A DNA stretch of 9,230 bases, from assembly GCA_030699055.1 (NCBI GenBank), contig JAUYKX010000239.1, positions 1 to 9,230 on the forward strand. The letters run 5' to 3'. Numbering within the stretch: the stretch's first letter is position 1; every line of letters begins with the position of its first letter. Origin of the DNA: Candidatus Nanopelagicales bacterium. Lineage in GTDB: Bacteria; Actinomycetota; Actinomycetes; S36-B12; UBA10799. Under the pieces are notes generated by a model. It saw only the letters and a list, made by a program, of their open reading frames with translations, searched no databases and had not been told where the DNA came from. The translations under genes were made by a program, and so were the position numbers. Shown here piece after piece: positions 7,390-9,230 of this stretch.

Positions 7390-8350
7390 AATACTGGTAG
7401 TCGGTGGAATGGACTTGGAAGCCGAACCGGTCGTACAGGCGGCGGGCGGCGATGTTGTCGGCGTCGACGTACAGCAGCACGGTGCGGATTCCCTCCCGGC
7501 GGAGGTAATCGAGCCCCGTCCAGATCAAGTACTCGGCAAGCCCGCGTCCACGGTATGACGGTATGACCCCCAGGATGTAGACCTCGCCGAGTGACTCATC
7601 AGCGGTCGCTCCGCCTCCCCCCGGGGGATGGATCTTCGTCCAGTGGAATCCGGCGATGCGGTTGTTCTCGTCCACCAGCAGGAAGAAGCCGTCGGCCCGA
7701 AACCACGGTGCGGTCAACCGGTGGACCAGGTCAGACCTGGTCCACCCGGCTTGGCCGGGCAAGGCGCCAAACGCCGTTCGGTTTGCCGCCAGCCACGCGT
7801 CATCGTCTGCGCCCGGTACGAAGGTCCGCGGCCGCAACCCGGCCGGCGGGGCCTGAGTGGCCGGGCTGAACGGGCCCGATTCGTCGAGGCCCAACCCGGC
7901 GAGTGCGGCGCGGAGCTGGAGCAGTTCCCGCACCTGTCGGCCACCGGCTGTCCTGGTCAATGTCGAGGCCGGGTCATGCTCACCGCGAACCCACATCGGC
8001 ACGGGCCGGCCGGCCAGGCGGCCAAGTTCGGACAGCAAGGCCAGCGCCGCCGGTGAATCGGCCGCGCTGCGACTTGCCACGGCCTCGCAGGTCAGCGGAT
8101 CAGGTCGGACTTGCAGATACCCGGCCAACTTCCCCTCCGGTCCGATCACCAAACCGTGACGGCTTCCCGGCGGACTGTCCTCCAGGGCGGCCAAGCCGTC
8201 ATCGGACAGCGGGCTGATTCCGTGGGTTCGGCTCACCTCCTCGACAAGTCGCCGGATCTCTCGGCGCAGGTCTTCGTCCAGTTTGTCGATCACCTTCCAC
8301 GTCCATTCGAAGTGCTCGCCTATTGGCCCGGAAGTGTCTTCAATCGCCAT
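7379..8350 (-). CDS. mshD: Mycothiol synthase MshD
   Basis: Acetylates the cysteinyl amine of Cys-GlcN-inositol with acetyl-CoA, the last step in making mycothiol, the actinobacterial thiol buffer. The 323-residue protein has two tandem GNAT folds. The N-terminal one (about 15-155) is degenerate. The C-terminal one (about 175-320) has the MshD-typical NRTAFG...GW-x5-LVHRL...PWF...[10 protein letters not shown] pattern (190-230), the acetyl-CoA loop [14 protein letters not shown] (262-275) and [20 protein letters not shown] (292-311). A glycine-rich insertion, [13 protein letters not shown] (241-253), sits before LGEVYILGV. Length is close to mycobacterial MshD (about 315). The ATG at 8350 has only a weak GGAACGG upstream, so the exact start is less sure. 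It is divergent from glnR across 70 bases; a glnR-mshD neighbourhood is also known in mycobacteria. Confidence 0.93.
   Translation of the reverse strand: MAIEDTSGPIGEHFEWTWKVIDKLDEDLRREIRRLVEEVSRTHGISPLSDDGLAALEDSPPGSRHGLVIGPEGKLAGYLQVRPDPLTCEAVASRSAADSPAALALLSELGRLAGRPVPMWVRGEHDPASTLTRTAGGRQVRELLQLRAALAGLGLDESGPFSPATQAPPAGLRPRTFVPGADDDAWLAANRTAFGALPGQAGWTRSDLVHRLTAPWFRADGFFLLVDENNRIAGFHWTKIHPPGGGGATADESLGEVYILGVIPSYRGRGLAEYLIWTGLDYLRREGIRTVLLYVDADNIAARRLYDRFGFQVHSTDYQYLVG
7617..7627. repeat. C6G5 homopolymer junction in mshD
   Basis: Six C followed by five G on the plus strand; in the mshD sense it reads CCCCC then GGGGGG, encoding Pro-Pro-Gly-Gly of the glycine-rich insertion. It is the longest pair of adjacent homopolymers I noticed. 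It could slip during replication and could also cause sequencing errors. The reading frame is intact here. Confidence 0.6.
7720..7746. repeat. Perfect 13-base-arm palindrome inside mshD
   Basis: GGTGGACCAGGTC (7720-7732) and GACCTGGTCCACC (7734-7746) are exact inverse complements around a single A at 7733. The palindrome lies in the conserved mshD segment encoding WTRSDLVH (residues 203-210), so amino-acid constraint explains part of it, but perfect pairing over 13 bases is not required by the protein. On RNA it would form a strong hairpin. Confidence 0.8.
7745..7759. repeat. Second hairpin adjoining the mshD palindrome
   Basis: CCCGGC (7745-7750) pairs with GCCGGG (7754-7759) across a 3-base loop. 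It overlaps the last two bases of the neighbouring 13-base palindrome, so the two form a tandem of stems, or alternate with each other, within mshD. Six-base GC stems are common by chance; the placement is what is notable. Confidence 0.55.
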
Positions 8351-8389
8351 GATCCGTTCCGTCCGTCGCTTGGCTGCTCCCGTGCCGAC

Positions 8390-8395
8390 TATCCT
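8390..8395 (+). promoter_or_regulatory. Putative -10 element for glnR
   Basis: TATCCT fits the actinobacterial TANNNT -10 pattern and sits in the 70-base divergent region. TTGGCT at 8370-8375 resembles a -35 but the spacing is only 14 bases, so a -35 is not convincing. Transcription would begin near 8402-8404. That gives a very short glnR leader and may place the start on the ATG at 8404. No GlnR box or repeated PHO-box motif is visible here. Confidence 0.35.
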
Positions 8396-8403
8396 GTCTT
8401 CTC

Positions 8404-8424
8404 ATGATCGGGGAGGCGCGATGA
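8404..8424 (+). CDS. Possible six-codon upstream ORF of glnR
   Basis: An ATG at 8404 opens a six-codon frame (peptide MIGEAR) whose TGA stop overlaps the glnR ATG as ATGA (8421-8424). The ATG lies 8 bases after the putative -10 element, the spacing expected of leaderless translation, which is common in actinobacteria. The glnR ribosome site GGGGAGG is inside it. There is no other evidence of translation, and a frame this short can arise by chance. Confidence 0.3.
8410..8416 (+). promoter_or_regulatory. Ribosome binding site of glnR
   Basis: GGGGAGG ends 4 bases before the ATG at 8421. The spacing is slightly short but the match is strong. It decides the start at 8421 over upstream in-frame codons that would run back into mshD. 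Confidence 0.7.
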
Positions 8425-9131
8425 GTTCGCTGCTGCTGCTTACCCCGGTGCCTGAGTCCGGCACCGGGGCTCTCCCAGCGCTTGAACTCCTGCAACATTC
8501 AATTCAGGTGATGCCGGCGGAGGCCGCCGCGTTGCTCGAGGCCCGCCCTTGCGATGTGATCGTCATCGACGGTAGAGGGGGCTTGGCGGCGGTCAGGTCT
8601 CTCTGTCGGGTGATCCGGGCTACGGGTGCCGAGGTTCCCATCGCCCTGGTGATGACCGAAGGCGGCCTGGCGGCAGTCAACGCCGATTGGGGCGTGGACG
8701 ACATCTTTCTCTCCGCGGCCGGACCCGCCGAGGTCGAGGCCCGGATCAGATTGATCCTCGGGCGCCGGGCGTTGGTCACCAGTTCCGGGTCGCGAGAGGA
8801 GATCAGAGCCGGGGAGTTGGTCATCGACGAAGACGGCTACATCGCCCGATTGCGGAATCGATCCCTCGACCTGACTTTCAAGGAGTTCGAATTACTCAAA
8901 CACCTGGCCCAGCATCCGGGCCGGGTGTTCACCCGGGCCCAGTTGCTGCAGGAGGTTTGGGGTTACGACTATTTCGGTGGAACCCGAACGGTCGACGTTC
9001 ATGTGCGTCGACTGCGGGCCAAACTCGGCCCTGAACATGAGTTGTTGATCGGCACCGTGCGCAACGTCGGCTATCGATTCGTTGTCCCGCCGAGGGAAGA
9101 CCGGGCGGTTGCGGCGGACCGGTCGGACTGA
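8421..9131 (+). CDS. glnR: Nitrogen response regulator GlnR (OmpR family)
   Basis: DNA-binding regulator of nitrogen assimilation genes in actinobacteria. The 236-residue product has a degenerate receiver domain (about 1-115) and an OmpR winged-helix domain (about 128-222), with [35 protein letters not shown] (149-183 region) and the recognition segment [18 protein letters not shown] (186-203). Asp50 is retained, but the usual N-terminal acidic pair is absent ([12 protein letters not shown]), and the Lys of the canonical pocket is replaced in FLSAAGPAE. This is the known GlnR pattern of phosphorylation-independent dimerisation. The sequence closely follows mycobacterial GlnR as I recall it, including EGGL-x-AV-x-ADWG. 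The start at 8421 gives the family N-terminus and has GGGGAGG upstream; the frame is open further upstream but only through mshD antisense. No sensor kinase gene is adjacent, as expected for this orphan regulator. Confidence 0.95.
   Translation: MSSLLLLTPVPESGTGALPALELLQHSIQVMPAEAAALLEARPCDVIVIDGRGGLAAVRSLCRVIRATGAEVPIALVMTEGGLAAVNADWGVDDIFLSAAGPAEVEARIRLILGRRALVTSSGSREEIRAGELVIDEDGYIARLRNRSLDLTFKEFELLKHLAQHPGRVFTRAQLLQEVWGYDYFGGTRTVDVHVRRLRAKLGPEHELLIGTVRNVGYRFVVPPREDRAVAADRSD
8443..8469 (+). repeat. Strong hairpin at the beginning of the glnR coding region
   Basis: CCCCGGTGCC (8443-8452) pairs perfectly with GGCACCGGGG (8460-8469) around a 7-base loop. It starts 22 bases after the glnR ATG begins and encodes residues about 8-17 ([10 protein letters not shown]). 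In the mRNA it would sit just downstream of the initiating ribosome, where structure can reduce or pause translation. Regulation is inference. Confidence 0.7.
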
Positions 9132-9154
9132 GCGGACAAGCCTTCGCTGAGGCG

Positions 9155-9160
9155 TAGGCT
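9155..9160 (+). promoter_or_regulatory. Putative -10 element before the last partial gene
   Basis: TAGGCT matches TANNNT and ends 9 bases before the GTG at 9170, a distance compatible with leaderless transcription. No clear -35 is seen. AGCCT at 9139-9143 could pair with its last five bases, which may be chance. Confidence 0.25.
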
Positions 9161-9169
9161 GGGGCGGTT

Positions 9170-9230
9170 GTGACTTCTGTCGTCGTCGGATCGCTGATCG
9201 TTTCGTGTCTGGGAGTTGCGGGTGGGGCCT
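9170..9230 (+). CDS. Start of an unidentified gene, cut by the window edge
   Basis: A GTG at 9170 opens a frame of 20 codons to the end of the window, beginning M/V-TSVVVGSLIVSCLGVAGGA. The segment is hydrophobic and small-residue-rich, compatible with a signal peptide or a first membrane segment. It begins 38 bases after the glnR stop on the same strand. There is no properly spaced Shine-Dalgarno; GGGGCGG ends only 2 bases before the start. The product cannot be identified from so little sequence, and the start could be elsewhere. Confidence 0.4.
   Translation, partial: MTSVVVGSLIVSCLGVAGGA

Noticed and set aside
8004..8015. GGCCGGCCGGCC palindrome in mshD
   Set aside because: Simple GC-rich self-complementary run within codons; nothing sets it apart from background.
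8283..8420. Longer glnR reading frame starting inside mshD
   Set aside because: The extra 46 residues would overlap mshD antisense and have no homology to the GlnR N-terminus; the ATG at 8421 has GGGGAGG upstream and gives the family-typical start.
8926..8936. GTTCACC-like PHO-box half site
   Set aside because: It is a single copy inside the conserved GlnR codons for VFTR; PHO boxes need direct repeats in a promoter region.
1..9230. tRNA, rRNA, CRISPR, insertion sequence or phage genes
   Set aside because: I looked for cloverleaf-like tracts, regularly spaced repeats, transposase motifs and terminal repeats and saw none; nearly all bases are accounted for by housekeeping genes.

Overview
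The window is GC-rich and densely coded, and it looks like the chromosome of a mycothiol-producing actinobacterium. The evidence is a recognisable mshD (final step of mycothiol synthesis), an actinobacterial-type GlnR with a degenerate receiver domain, a MutT1-type Nudix plus histidine-phosphatase fusion, and mostly very short gene spacings. I cannot fix the genus. Nothing points to recent transfer, phage or mobile elements: the genes look uniform in composition and all are intact.

Left part, plus strand (13-2755): pstC, pstA and pstB, the two permease subunits and the ATPase of the high-affinity phosphate ABC transporter. They are joined by 4-base start/stop overlaps, so they form a tightly coupled operon. 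The substrate-binding gene pstS would be expected just upstream, outside the window. No phoU follows pstB.

Middle part, minus strand (8350 down to 2756): mshD, then a 91-base gap, then ppk1 (polyphosphate kinase), a CYTH-CHAD protein overlapping ppk1 by 4 bases, and a mutT1-like Nudix/histidine-phosphatase gene 12 bases further on. pstB and mutT1 converge with their stop codons touching (a single TGATCA, no intergenic base). Functionally this is phosphate import facing polyphosphate synthesis, polyphosphate binding or processing, and nucleotide sanitation. It is a phosphate-economy island.

Right part (8351-9230): a 70-base divergent region separates mshD from glnR, the OmpR-type regulator of nitrogen metabolism, read on the plus strand. 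After glnR there is a short gap and probably the first 20 codons of another gene, cut by the window edge.

I see no clearly new multi-gene system. The observations most worth a second look are small ones: a possible leaderless six-codon upstream ORF that ends in a 4-base overlap with the glnR start; a perfect 10-base-pair hairpin just inside the glnR reading frame; a perfect 13-base-arm palindrome, followed by a second hairpin, inside mshD; a 9-base-arm palindrome centred on the mshD stop codon; and the zero-spacing convergence of pstB and mutT1. The ppk1/CYTH-CHAD coupling is the best functional hypothesis in the window.
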